Source: an uncultured Colwellia sp.
GTDB lineage: Bacteria; Pseudomonadota; Gammaproteobacteria; Enterobacterales; Alteromonadaceae
DNA: 36,029 nt
Direction of reading: 5' to 3'
Assembly (NCBI GenBank): GCA_913049915.1
Contig: CAJWZC010000034.1
Location: 1 to 36,029, forward strand
Below the pieces are notes generated by a model that ran no database searches, was not told where the DNA came from, and saw only the letters and a program-made list of their open reading frames with translations. A program made the position numbers and the translations under genes. Shown here piece by piece: positions 1-8,710 of the stretch (positions are counted from its first letter, which is position 1; each line of letters opens with the position of its first letter).

Positions 1-33
1 TACAGGTGATTTTTCTACTACAAAATTTTTCAT
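1..33 (-). CDS. Start of a downstream operon gene, cut by the window edge
   Basis: An ATG at 33 on the minus strand lies 11 bases after the stop of the upstream imelysin gene and opens a frame (MKNFVVEKSPV) that stays open to the window edge. Weak purine-rich sequence (AGAGAT) precedes it. In related gammaproteobacterial imelysin/DUF1111 operons the next gene is often a DUF1513 protein; that is an expectation from context, and 11 residues are too few to identify the product. Confidence 0.4.
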   Translation of the reverse strand, partial: MKNFVVEKSPV

Positions 34-44
34 ATAGTTAATCT

Positions 45-1250
45 CTAATCGCCATCATTTGAATTAAAGCCGATGTTAATATCGGTTGCTTGAACAAAAT
101 CGACAGTAAGTACGTCTCTAATCGCGCGTAATGAATCAATGGTCGCGGTAATTTGTGCGCGCCCATCAGCTGTTTTCAGCAAGGTTTCATAGCTACCCGC
201 TAACGCATCAGCACTAGTAATAGCGCCATCAATTGACGACAGCATTTCGGTAGCAATATTCTGTTGACCTAAATGGTCAATTAAAATATTGTCAAAACCA
301 TGACCGCTACCCGCACTATAAATCACGCTAAAAGTGTTAATGTTTTTTTGAATACTGACTACCGTCGCCTCACTCAAAGCATGCTCAGCAATACTTGGAA
401 TACCTGGACTACTAACCGATAGTGGCACTAGCATTTTTTCATCTTTAACTCGCTCAATTTGCTCAAGCCAATTAGTGACTAGCTCTTCAACGGCATCTTT
501 TTTACTGCTAAAATCACCTGTACCTCCAGTAAGCTGTGCATAGTAATTACCACCTGCTATTTGCCATTCATTATTTACTTCTGTAGTAACAGTGGCAACG
601 TTGGCACTTATCGCAATGAGCACTTCACAACGTTTGTCTTTATCACTCGCGTTAAGCAGGCTGTTTTGACTAGCCTCTGTAAATAATAGTTGCTCTAGTG
701 CTGGCAAACCTTGGCTACCAACACTTTGTGTGGCAATAAATGTCTCATTAACAACTTCACTCGTGGCCAGTAAATTAGTAACACCTCTACCGACACTGTC
801 TTTACTGTCAGGCCAATAGTGCAGTCTAAATATACGATTACTCTTAACAATGGGGCCCACTTTTAACCACTGAATAGTTTGCCAGCTAGACATAACTTGT
901 CGCCATGATTGCTGTAGTGCGACCAACTCATCATTGCTATTTGTTTGTTTTACACAAAAGTCGGTCGATTTGCTTGAGAGTATTAAGGCGCTCTCTTGTA
1001 AATTTTGATAACTTGGTAGTACATGATTATTAGCTAAATCGGTTAGCCACAAGCCAAACTCATTTTCAATAGTGTTCGTTGGTGCAGTTGGAACAGGTGT
1101 CGTTGGATCAATAGGATCAGGAATGACTTCTGCTGTATCAGAACCGCCACCACAAGCCGCTAGTGTTACTGATAATATTACAGGTAAAAGTAATCTTGGT
1201 AATAAGCGCATTTTGTTATCCGTTAGGAGATTAATATTAGTTTTTATCAT
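45..1250 (-). CDS. Imelysin-family (peptidase M75-like) lipoprotein, second copy
   Basis: Predicted 401-residue outer-surface or periplasmic lipoprotein of the imelysin family, which is tied to bacterial iron uptake though its biochemical role is unsettled. The N-terminus has a hydrophobic signal ending in a lipobox (VTLAAC) followed by GGGS and a Pro/Thr-rich linker. The imelysin signature position reads GLPALEQLLF, so the His of the GxHxxE motif seen in the paralogue encoded at 4652-6055 is missing here, as in a known subset of the family. I chose the ATG at 1250 because GGAAG sits about 10 bases upstream; an in-frame ATG at 1268 overlaps that site, and one at 1211 has no clear ribosome site. 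It is the fourth gene of a minus-strand operon, 36 bases after the DUF1111 gene ending at 1304. Family call is firm; function is inferred. Confidence 0.82.
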   Translation of the reverse strand: MIKTNINLLTDNKMRLLPRLLLPVILSVTLAACGGGSDTAEVIPDPIDPTTPVPTAPTNTIENEFGLWLTDLANNHVLPSYQNLQESALILSSKSTDFCVKQTNSNDELVALQQSWRQVMSSWQTIQWLKVGPIVKSNRIFRLHYWPDSKDSVGRGVTNLLATSEVVNETFIATQSVGSQGLPALEQLLFTEASQNSLLNASDKDKRCEVLIAISANVATVTTEVNNEWQIAGGNYYAQLTGGTGDFSSKKDAVEELVTNWLEQIERVKDEKMLVPLSVSSPGIPSIAEHALSEATVVSIQKNINTFSVIYSAGSGHGFDNILIDHLGQQNIATEMLSSIDGAITSADALAGSYETLLKTADGRAQITATIDSLRAIRDVLTVDFVQATDINIGFNSNDGD

Positions 1251-1303
1251 TGTCTGTTTAACTTCCATTAAGTTGCACTAAATTAAGTGCGTTAAGTTTC
1301 ACG

Positions 1304-2815
1304 TTAGATAGCCTTGACAAACTTAATTAAGGCTTCACGTTGCTGTTTGGTTAATGCGACATAGGCTTTTTTGACTGGCTCTGCTTCACCACCATGCCAT
1401 AAAATAGCCTCGCTAATTGTGCGTGCTCTACCATCATGTAAAAAACGCTGTTGACCTGTTGTATATTGCTGTAAGCCTATACCCCACAGTGGAGCAGTGC
1501 GCCACTCATGGCCATTAGCATTAAATTCGTATACGCCATCGGCTAACCCCTCACCCATATCGTGTAAAGCTAAATCTGTGTATGGCCAAATAGTTTGTTT
1601 TGCTAATGCTTTCACTGGATATGCTTCATCGGTGACATAACTGGGGGTATGACACTGCTGACAATTCAGTTGATAAAATAGTGTTCTACCAGCCTGCACT
1701 GTTTTACTTTGCAATTTTCTAGCGGGAGGTACACCAAGTAATTCATTAAAGGTAACAACAAGATCAAGACGATTATTAGGTATTTCTAAATCCGCCAAGC
1801 TATGGCCACCGTATTCCGCGGCATAATTACAGGCAACTTGTCTAGCCGTACAACTTTCATTAACAAAACTACTATTTGTGATACCAATATCATCGCGAAA
1901 GGCTGCAGCGACTTGCTGATGTAAATTAGGATGCTTGGCTTTAAAACCAAAACGCCCTACTTCAATAACATTAGTGATCACGTTAGGAACACGGTTATAT
2001 TTTGCTGAAATTCCATTGCCATCGCTATCGTTGCTATCTTCTTGCTCAAGTAGATCATCCGTTTTGATAGCATTAAGTAAGCCCATGCCAAAAATATTGG
2101 GTGCAAGTCTAACCGATATACCTATATGCGGAGCAAGTTCACCATAGGCTAACTTGCTTAATTGATAATTTGGTTTGAGCAATTCATAAGGCTCGCCATC
2201 AGCAAAAGTACCTTCTATTTTGCTATAACTTTTATCTAACCAAGCTTCACCGACATTATCGGTATAGGGGTATTTTTCTATAATTTCCGTATCCGTTAAA
2301 CGGTAACTGATAGCGCGGGGTTGTATTTGGCCGCCATAGATAGGGTCCACATCTTTAATACTAGAGTCTTTGCTGCCTAAACGTACCACCAGTGATAACG
2401 GTAAAATGTGCCCTGCTTCATCAATTTTGGCGCGCGAACCTGCGGTATGGCAGGCAATACAAGACCGTGTGTTAAATAAAGGACCTAAGCCATCTCGATT
2501 ACCAGTAGCACTCGGCGCCGCCACCCAAGGGTCACGAAAAAAAGAAAAACCACTCCAAAAATTAAGCTTTTGCTTGTTATTTAATTTTTCTCCTGGGTAC
2601 AGGTAACTAGCGTAAAGTCTTTTATGGGTAATTCCTCCCGCCGTTTTATGCTCACTTAGATCAAAAGTAGGCACAACTGATACTATACTTTGAGAACTAA
2701 CGTTTTTAGATTGATTTGGGCCGCGATCACATGCAGATAAAACGACAAGTATGGTAAAAGCAAGCAGCCTAGTACTATAAATTGACTTAACGTTATGTAA
2801 ACTAAAGTGTTTCAT
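1304..2815 (-). CDS. Di-heme DUF1111 (putative thiol oxidoreductase) lipoprotein
   Basis: 503-residue member of the DUF1111 family, often annotated di-heme oxidoredictase or thiol oxidoreductase, usually found beside imelysin genes. It has a lipoprotein signal with lipobox VLSAC (Cys29), then two CxxCH heme-c motifs: CIACH at residues 119-123 and CQQCH in the C-terminal half. Family blocks are visible: IYGGQIQPRAI, EDSNDSDGNGISAK, LHDMGEGLADG and FLHDGRARTISEAILWHGGEA. The start codon overlaps the stop of the preceding DUF1111 gene by one base (TAATG), which points to translational coupling and equal expression of the two paralogues. Expected location is the periplasmic or outer surface, with a role in electron transfer linked to iron acquisition by neighbourhood; the actual substrate is not known. 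Confidence 0.88.
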   Translation of the reverse strand: MKHFSLHNVKSIYSTRLLAFTILVVLSACDRGPNQSKNVSSQSIVSVVPTFDLSEHKTAGGITHKRLYASYLYPGEKLNNKQKLNFWSGFSFFRDPWVAAPSATGNRDGLGPLFNTRSCIACHTAGSRAKIDEAGHILPLSLVVRLGSKDSSIKDVDPIYGGQIQPRAISYRLTDTEIIEKYPYTDNVGEAWLDKSYSKIEGTFADGEPYELLKPNYQLSKLAYGELAPHIGISVRLAPNIFGMGLLNAIKTDDLLEQEDSNDSDGNGISAKYNRVPNVITNVIEVGRFGFKAKHPNLHQQVAAAFRDDIGITNSSFVNESCTARQVACNYAAEYGGHSLADLEIPNNRLDLVVTFNELLGVPPARKLQSKTVQAGRTLFYQLNCQQCHTPSYVTDEAYPVKALAKQTIWPYTDLALHDMGEGLADGVYEFNANGHEWRTAPLWGIGLQQYTTGQQRFLHDGRARTISEAILWHGGEAEPVKKAYVALTKQQREALIKFVKAI

Positions 2816-4509
2816 TATAACGATTCAATAAAAGTAAGTAACTGTTCGCGTTCAGCTTTACTGTAATTCATAAAAATTTCTTTGGAGGCTTTTGCTTCAC
2901 CGTCATGCCATAAAACAGCTTCTTCGATAGTGCGAGCACGACCATCGTGCAAGAACGTTGAGTCTTTATTCACGGTTTGTACTAACCCAACCCCCCATAA
3001 CGCCGGTGTTTTCCATTCAGTACCACTGGCATCACCTTGAATAACACCATCGGCTAAGCCATCACAACGTTGCACATACATACACTCTGCGCCCGAAGAG
3101 CAAGACAAACCAGCAGATGTTTCACGGGTAACGGCACAAGAACCGCCCATATCATGTAATAGTAAATCGGTGTAAGGATAGATTGTTTGATTAGATAATA
3201 CCGCAATTGCTTCAACTGTTTCGCCACTTTCTGGCATAACAAGTCCTCCCAAGGTTATCTCACCTAAAACACTACCTTTAGCTTCAGCGGTAACATGACG
3301 TGCCGTATGACAACCTGTACAATTGGCTTCAAAAAACAACGTTCGTCCTGCAGTCACTTCATCTGTCCAAGTCTCATTATCACGATCAAAACCTCTACGT
3401 GCAGGCACCGCTAAAACACGATTATAAAACTCAACAAACGCTAATGAAAGATCGCTTAAATCAACGTCAGTACCTACTTTTGCTTCTTGCTCAGCCGCTA
3501 ATAAACACGCTAATTGTTTATCCGTACAAGGCTCACTACTAGATATAGTAGTAGATACCCCCATATCACCACCATAAGCTTCAGCAACTTGTTGTAAAAC
3601 ATTAGGATTTTGCGCTTTATAAGTAAATCGACCAATAACTTTGCTTTCAGTACCCGTTTTATCTAAAGCATTTATTACCATAGAAGCACGGCCAGAAATA
3701 CCATCATTATCACTGTCGTTTTCATCCACCAGCTTCAGTAAATTCTCTTGTGGAATAGCACCTAATAAGCCGACACCAAATGCTTGCGGAGCAATACGTG
3801 CTGAGAAATGTATATCATCGACAAAAGCACCATAACTTAAGTCTTTTATTTTATAAACTGGGTTACGTAATTCATACGCTGTACCATCTGGGTACTGACC
3901 CGTAATGGGTTCGAACACAATAAAGGGAAATGCTTCACCATATAATTCGGTACCACTTACCGAACCATCGTGTTTAGATAACCCCGCAGCTAAGGTGTTA
4001 CCATCAATAAAACCATCAACTGAAAAAGGCTGTATTTGATCGCCATAAATAGGGTCTGCTTTACCGGTAGAATCAGCCAATTTAACTAACATACTGCTCA
4101 TTGGTATCGTTGGGTCAGCGGGTACAACGCCACGACCATCGTTTAAATGACAACCTTGGCAGCTACCAGTACTTAAAATGGGGCCAATATTATTATCTGG
4201 TGTACGGAATAAATGATCACCCGAAGTAAAGTGGCCATCTAATTGAAAGTCTTCAGCAATAGCTGCTGGTTTTCTGCCAAAAGCATTTTTATTACTTACA
4301 AAAACTGTTGTTTCGCCACCTGATAGATACTCATTTTTCTCAATAACATCAGCCATCAATGGCACTAAACCACTATGATCAACCGCTGGTTGAACAGGGA
4401 TATCCGGAGAAATAATTTCAGGAGGATCTACCTCTACTATTTTTTCACTACTACCACCACAAGCAACTAAGCTGGCAGCCAAGATAAAAATCAATGCGCT
4501 CTTATACAT
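2815..4509 (-). CDS. Di-heme DUF1111 lipoprotein with Cys-rich insertion
   Basis: 564-residue DUF1111 paralogue of the gene at 1304-2815. Lipobox SLVAC places the lipid-modified Cys at residue 17, followed by GGSS. Heme-c motifs are CQGCH (117-121) and CTGCH (397-401). Shared family blocks include IYGDQIQPFSV, DENDSDNDGISGR and FLHDGRARTIEEAVLWHDGEA. It is about 60 residues longer than its partner, and part of the difference is a 26-residue insertion (457-482) with four cysteines between HDMG and GLADG, where the partner runs straight through. It sits 142 bases after the first imelysin gene, with a stem-loop and a weak Fur-like site between them, and overlaps the next gene by one base. Confidence 0.9.
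   Translation of the reverse strand: MYKSALIFILAASLVACGGSSEKIVEVDPPEIISPDIPVQPAVDHSGLVPLMADVIEKNEYLSGGETTVFVSNKNAFGRKPAAIAEDFQLDGHFTSGDHLFRTPDNNIGPILSTGSCQGCHLNDGRGVVPADPTIPMSSMLVKLADSTGKADPIYGDQIQPFSVDGFIDGNTLAAGLSKHDGSVSGTELYGEAFPFIVFEPITGQYPDGTAYELRNPVYKIKDLSYGAFVDDIHFSARIAPQAFGVGLLGAIPQENLLKLVDENDSDNDGISGRASMVINALDKTGTESKVIGRFTYKAQNPNVLQQVAEAYGGDMGVSTTISSSEPCTDKQLACLLAAEQEAKVGTDVDLSDLSLAFVEFYNRVLAVPARRGFDRDNETWTDEVTAGRTLFFEANCTGCHTARHVTAEAKGSVLGEITLGGLVMPESGETVEAIAVLSNQTIYPYTDLLLHDMGGSCAVTRETSAGLSCSSGAECMYVQRCDGLADGVIQGDASGTEWKTPALWGVGLVQTVNKDSTFLHDGRARTIEEAVLWHDGEAKASKEIFMNYSKAEREQLLTFIESL
3064..3141 (-). other. 26-residue Cys-rich insertion in DUF1111 protein
   Basis: Codons 457-482 of the 564-residue DUF1111 protein. 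Cysteines fall at 458, 470, 476 and 482. The flanks HDMG and GLADG are adjacent in the paralogue encoded at 1304-2815 (LHDMGEGLADG), so the segment is inserted next to the family's heme-proximal HDMG block. Confidence 0.75.
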
Positions 4510-4535
4510 TATTCCCTACTTATTTTTATTAAATA

Positions 4536-4554
4536 AAATGGCAGATTCTCATTT
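4536..4554 (-). promoter_or_regulatory. Weak Fur-like site before the DUF1111 pair
   Basis: On the minus strand the sequence reads AAATGAGAATCTGCCATTT, sharing the AATGA-AATC core with Fur boxes but with a poor right half. It lies 27 bases upstream of the DUF1111 start at 4509. It may be a secondary iron-responsive promoter; the match is weak. Confidence 0.3.
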
Positions 4555-4591
4555 ACGTTTATCTTAACAGGACAGTAAAAAACAAACGTAA

Positions 4592-4614
4592 AATGGACCC
4601 CATAGGAGTCCATT
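4592..4614 (-). terminator. Stem-loop between imelysin gene and DUF1111 genes
   Basis: Arms AATGGAC and GTCCATT (7 bp, extended by CC/GG across one mismatch) form a hairpin 38 bases after the imelysin stop. On the minus strand it is followed by TTTTACG and then a run of T. It could act as a partial terminator or 3-prime stabiliser that raises the first gene relative to the rest of the operon. Confidence 0.5.
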
Positions 4615-4651
4615 ACATACAAACAAGAATGTTTACTAAAACAATAAAGTT

Positions 4652-6055
4652 TTAGATCTCTTGATCTGTATCATCTCTCAGGTCATTTGTAGTAACACCA
4701 AGTGCATCAATTACAGCTTCAATATCATCAGTTTGTGCAACTAATGCATCAATCACTGCTTTGATGTTTGGCTGGTCAATACCATCTTGAATCAAAATAT
4801 CAAATGGCATACCTGTTTTAGCTTTAGTATCAATTACTGCTGCTGCAGACATAGTTGCTTCTAATGCGCCGCGAAGTTTATTAGCCAATTCATGCTGCTC
4901 TTCAACCACCAACAGGTCATAAATTGATGCACCTTCAATAACTTCACCGTCAATACGAACATATTTAGCGTTGAAGCTGTTTTGCACACCTTTGGCATTT
5001 AAGAAAATATCTCTGTGTGTATTATCACTAAAACAAGAATGTTCATCTTCTTGAGAGTTTTCAATCAAGGCTATGTTAATACGCTCACCGGCCAATTCAC
5101 CAAAGCTTAAACGACCCATACCTTCAAGAATTTTTGCTAAAGAGACATCGCCACCCGCAACAAAGTTTGTGTAATGCGACCCCGAAACAGGTTCCCATTG
5201 CTCAGTTACACGCTTTAATTGATCAATCAACAATTGTGCTGTAGTAACCAAATATTGGCCACGACGTGTACAAATATCATCTGTTGTCGCATTAGATCCT
5301 GAAGTACAAGCACCAACTTCTATTGAATAATCTGTAACTGGACGTTGGCCAGCCGTATTGTCACGCGTACCTGTACCAGATAAGTCTTTATTTAAATCCT
5401 GACCCCATAATAAAAACTCAATAGCATGGTAACCAGTCGTTACGTTACGACCATCTTCACCATATTCAAAAAGGCCTTCTAGGGTGTCAGCATTAATCGT
5501 TGGATATGCTGTAATATTAGCAATGATGTTATCTGTTATTGCATTTGCAGGACTTTCTGGACCAGATAAACCATCAACTGGTTCTACGTAATCAATAATA
5601 GCTTCACCTAGTGGCCAAGCATTAATTAAACCTTCAGGCCCTTCACCAGCATCATCTTGACCTAAAGTACCATCAGCTTTTAGTTCATCAATGGGACCTT
5701 GACGGAAACGGTAAACTTCAGTTTGTCCGTATGGTTCACGTGAATCTAACCAAGATTTTTTTGCTAAAGCAAAGTTAGTGTCAGTTGGATCAGCAACAAA
5801 TGTTTCAAGTGCTACTTTCAGTTCCGTCGCACTAATTAATGAATCTGAATAAGCAGCATAAGCAATATTTGCATTAGTTTTAATAACGTCATCACGGGTA
5901 ACGAAGCTACTTACACCACTATTACCGGCAACGCCGTCTGCACCTGCCGCACCTACCGCACCAGAAACGCCATTATCGCCGTCGTCTACACAAGCTGTTA
6001 AACTGAATGCAATAATCATTGCTGCTGATATTTTTGAAAAAGAACTAAATTTCAT
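4652..6055 (-). CDS. Imelysin-family iron-regulated lipoprotein with collagen-like linker
   Basis: Predicted 467-residue imelysin-family lipoprotein, similar to the iron-regulated protein A group. The signal ends in lipobox SLTAC (Cys22). Directly after it come about eight Gly-X-Y triplets (GDN GVS GAV GAA GAD GVA GNS GVS), a collagen-like spacer. The imelysin signature GYHAIEFLLWGQDLN carries the intact GxHxxE motif. I chose the ATG at 6055 because AGGAG sits 11 bases upstream; an upstream in-frame ATG at 6088 overlaps the Fur-like box and has no ribosome site. It is the first gene of the minus-strand operon and is probably induced in iron limitation through the box at 6086-6108. Family call is strong; its peptidase activity is doubtful in the family as a whole. 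Confidence 0.88.
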   Translation of the reverse strand: MKFSSFSKISAAMIIAFSLTACVDDGDNGVSGAVGAAGADGVAGNSGVSSFVTRDDVIKTNANIAYAAYSDSLISATELKVALETFVADPTDTNFALAKKSWLDSREPYGQTEVYRFRQGPIDELKADGTLGQDDAGEGPEGLINAWPLGEAIIDYVEPVDGLSGPESPANAITDNIIANITAYPTINADTLEGLFEYGEDGRNVTTGYHAIEFLLWGQDLNKDLSGTGTRDNTAGQRPVTDYSIEVGACTSGSNATTDDICTRRGQYLVTTAQLLIDQLKRVTEQWEPVSGSHYTNFVAGGDVSLAKILEGMGRLSFGELAGERINIALIENSQEDEHSCFSDNTHRDIFLNAKGVQNSFNAKYVRIDGEVIEGASIYDLLVVEEQHELANKLRGALEATMSAAAVIDTKAKTGMPFDILIQDGIDQPNIKAVIDALVAQTDDIEAVIDALGVTTNDLRDDTDQEI

Positions 6056-6085
6056 ACTTTTCTTAACTCCTAAAAAACTGAATTG

Positions 6086-6108
6086 CAAATGATAATAATT
6101 CGCATTAT
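6086..6108 (-). promoter_or_regulatory. Fur box of the imelysin/DUF1111 operon
   Basis: The plus strand reads caaatgataataattcgcat followed by tat, containing hexamer-like AATGAT AATAAT and a right-hand CATTAT, close to the Fur consensus GATAATGATAATCATTATC. It lies 31 bases upstream of the imelysin start at 6055, where a repressor would cover the promoter. The operon's families are iron-related, which supports the call. Confidence 0.68.
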
Positions 6109-6277
6109 ACCTACGGTTCTCATTATGTCCATACTTTGTTACAAGTTTTTAAAGTAAGTAACAATCCTGTTGGCTAAATTTAGAGTTTAAAAGCATCCTT
6201 TACATAAATAACAATATTTATTTACCTGTTTTTTTGACTCGGTCGCGCTACTAGCGCAAAATCTATCGGTGTTAATA

Positions 6278-6313
6278 AGAACAAACAGATTAATTGATTA
6301 ATCCGCTTGTTCT
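6278..6313. promoter_or_regulatory. 36-bp near-perfect palindrome upstream of S46 peptidase
   Basis: Outer arms AGAACAA/TTGTTCT and inner arms GATTAAT/ATTAATC pair perfectly around a central TG; only the ACA/CGC triplets between them partly mismatch. It lies 65 bases upstream of the peptidase start. It could be an operator for a dimeric regulator or a hairpin in the leader RNA; no T-run follows, so a terminator is unlikely. Confidence 0.5.
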
Positions 6314-6314
6314 A

Positions 6315-6343
6315 AAGAGTAAATTCGCCAGAGGCGAGCTCTT
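6315..6343 (+). promoter_or_regulatory. Leader hairpin before S46 peptidase
   Basis: Arms AAGAG/CTCTT and TCGCC/GGCGA (loop AGA) form a two-part hairpin 35 bases before the ATG at 6379. It may stabilise or control the peptidase mRNA. The tight GC-rich inner stem stands out in AT-rich intergenic DNA. Confidence 0.4.
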
Positions 6344-6378
6344 ATAAAAACAACTAAAATATTATTGTTAGGGATATT

Positions 6379-8574
6379 ATGAAAAAGCTAAAAAAATTAC
6401 TTACTTTAAAAGTAATATTGCCAGTACTAGCGCTAAGCAGTACGGCAGTAATGGCCGATGAAGGAATGTGGCAACCAAACCAATTACCAACAATCGCTAA
6501 AGAATTAACCAAAGCGGGTTTAAAATTAAACCCAAGTGATTTAACCGACCTCACTGGTTTCCCTATGGGTGCTATTGTTAGTCTTGGTGGCTGTACTGCT
6601 TCATTTGTATCTGACCAAGGTTTAGTAGCAAGTAACCATCACTGTGTTTACGGTTCAGTACAATACAATTCAACAGCAGAAAATAACTTACTAAAAAATG
6701 GTTTTTTAGCTAAGAATTTCGCTGAAGAATTACCCGCAACACCAGGTAGTCGAATTTATGTAACAGAAGAAATTACCGAAGTAACTAAACTGGTAAAATC
6801 GGGCGTTTCGAGCAAAATGTCAGGTAGTGAACGTTATAAAGCCGTTGATACTAATTCAAAAAAATTAGTCGCTGAATGTGAAAATGATGATAGATACCGC
6901 TGTAGTGTGGTTAACTTTCATGGTGGTTTAGAATATTACTTATTCAAACAACTTACCATTCGTGATGTACGTTTAGTACATGCACCAGCCAGTAGTATTG
7001 GTAAATATGGCGGCGATATCGATAACTGGATGTGGCCACGTCATACTGGCGATTACGGTTTCTACCGTGCCTACGTTGGTAAAGATGGTCAACCTGCTGA
7101 TTTTAATAAAGACAATGTGCCATACAAACCTAAACATCACTTAAAAGTAAACAAAAGTAGTGTTGATGATGGTGATTACATCATGGTTCTTGGCTACCCA
7201 GGTAGAACTAACCGCTACCGCACCGCTTATGAAGTTGAAAATACTTTCTCTTGGACTTACCCACATGCTAAAGCTTACCGTGAAGAGATTATTGATTTAA
7301 TTCATACCCATTCAGAAGTAGGTAGTGCAGCGCGTATTAAGTACGAAAGCACGTTAGCTGGTCTTGCTAACTATGCTAAAAACTATGGTTCAATGATCCA
7401 CAGTTACAACAAAGGTACTTTTTTACAACGTAAGCAAGCACTTGAAACAAACTTAACACTATGGTTAAACAGTAGTTCAAAGCGTAAAGCCCAATACGGC
7501 GAAGCAGTATCTGGTTTAGACAACTTAGTTAAACAAGATGATAAGCAACAAGCCCGTGATTTGATTTTAGGTTACATGCGTTATAGCAAAATGTTATCTA
7601 CTGCAAAATCACTGCACCGTTTAGCAGTGGAAAATACTAAGCCAAATATTGAACGTGAACGTGGTTATCAAGAACGTGATATAGCTCGTTTTGAACAAAG
7701 TATGAAGTCTGTTGATCGTCGTTATGATGAGAAAATTGATAAAGAGATTCTTTTTACTATGTTAACGCATTACGTTGCTTTGCCTAAAGCAGAGCGTATT
7801 AAGTCATTTGATAAATTCTTTGCTTTAACTAAGACTACCGCTGAAAACTTCAATGAGAAAAAGCTACGTAAACAGTTAAAGAAAATGTACAAAAAAACCA
7901 AGCTAAATTCACAAGAACAGCGTTTAGCCTTGATGACTAAATCGGTAAGTGATTTTAACAAAAGTAAAGACCCGTTTATTCAATTAGCGGTTGCTAGCTT
8001 TAAAGAGCGTAAAGTTATTGAAGATAAATCAAAAGAGCTAGCGGGTAATATCCAAGCTTTCCGTCCTAAGTATATGGAAGCCCTTATTGCTTACTTCAAC
8101 GATAATAACTTACCTGTTTATGCCGATGCTAACAGCACTTTGCGTATTACTTACGGTAATGTAAAAGGTTATTCTCCTCAAGACGGTTTAACGGCTACGC
8201 CTTATACTACCCTTGAAGGTATTGTTGCTAAAGATACTGGTGTTGCACCGTTTGATGCACCGCAAAAGCAATTAGACTTAATCAATAAAAAACAATACGG
8301 CGAGTACGCGAAAAAAGCACTTGGCTCAGTACCTGTTAACTACTTAGGTACCCTTGATATTACCGGTGGTAACTCAGGTTCACCGACACTAAACGACAAA
8401 GCTGAATTTGTTGGTTTAGTATTTGACGGTGTTTATGAAAGCATTATTGGTGATTGGGATTATGATACTAAATTGAATCGTTCCATTCACGTTGATGTGC
8501 GTTACATGCTTTGGGTTATGGAGCACGTAGATGGTGCCACTAACTTAATTGAAGAAATGGATATAGTTGAGTAA
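6379..8574 (+). CDS. S46 family dipeptidyl-peptidase, DPP7-type
   Basis: 731-residue secreted serine exopeptidase that would release dipeptides from peptide N-termini in the periplasm or outside the cell, feeding peptide uptake. A signal peptide covers about residues 1-26 (cleavage near VMA-DEG). The chymotrypsin-like triad is visible: His88 in NHHCVYG, an Asp in the GGDIDNWMWPRHTGDYG block (probably Asp225 by its spacing from the His in known S46 enzymes), and Ser666 in GGNSGSP. The residue 18 after the catalytic Ser is Gly684 (VFDGVYE). In characterised enzymes Gly here goes with DPP7-type hydrophobic P1 preference, while Arg marks Asp/Glu-specific DPP11. Length matches the family. It is monocistronic, with its own leader structures and a terminator at 8656-8684. 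Confidence 0.93.
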   Translation: MKKLKKLLTLKVILPVLALSSTAVMADEGMWQPNQLPTIAKELTKAGLKLNPSDLTDLTGFPMGAIVSLGGCTASFVSDQGLVASNHHCVYGSVQYNSTAENNLLKNGFLAKNFAEELPATPGSRIYVTEEITEVTKLVKSGVSSKMSGSERYKAVDTNSKKLVAECENDDRYRCSVVNFHGGLEYYLFKQLTIRDVRLVHAPASSIGKYGGDIDNWMWPRHTGDYGFYRAYVGKDGQPADFNKDNVPYKPKHHLKVNKSSVDDGDYIMVLGYPGRTNRYRTAYEVENTFSWTYPHAKAYREEIIDLIHTHSEVGSAARIKYESTLAGLANYAKNYGSMIHSYNKGTFLQRKQALETNLTLWLNSSSKRKAQYGEAVSGLDNLVKQDDKQQARDLILGYMRYSKMLSTAKSLHRLAVENTKPNIERERGYQERDIARFEQSMKSVDRRYDEKIDKEILFTMLTHYVALPKAERIKSFDKFFALTKTTAENFNEKKLRKQLKKMYKKTKLNSQEQRLALMTKSVSDFNKSKDPFIQLAVASFKERKVIEDKSKELAGNIQAFRPKYMEALIAYFNDNNLPVYADANSTLRITYGNVKGYSPQDGLTATPYTTLEGIVAKDTGVAPFDAPQKQLDLINKKQYGEYAKKALGSVPVNYLGTLDITGGNSGSPTLNDKAEFVGLVFDGVYESIIGDWDYDTKLNRSIHVDVRYMLWVMEHVDGATNLIEEMDIVE

Positions 8575-8655
8575 CTGTTGAATAAGCCTAGCTAACACAG
8601 CCATTGCTCACTCCTAGACACACTGCTCGTGTGAGTGACTATTCCTCCTGAAAAT

Positions 8656-8684
8656 AAAATCCGGCTATATGTCGGATTTTTTAT
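8656..8684 (+). terminator. Rho-independent terminator after S46 peptidase
   Basis: Perfect 8-bp arms AAAATCCG (8656-8663) and CGGATTTT (8673-8680) with a 9-base loop, running into a T-rich tail. It lies 82 bases after the peptidase stop. It also lies just beyond the end of the minus-strand cupin pseudogene and its A-rich left flank could serve that strand. Confidence 0.85.
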
Positions 8685-8710
8685 ACCTGTATTACTGTAA
8701 TAAGTAAGTT

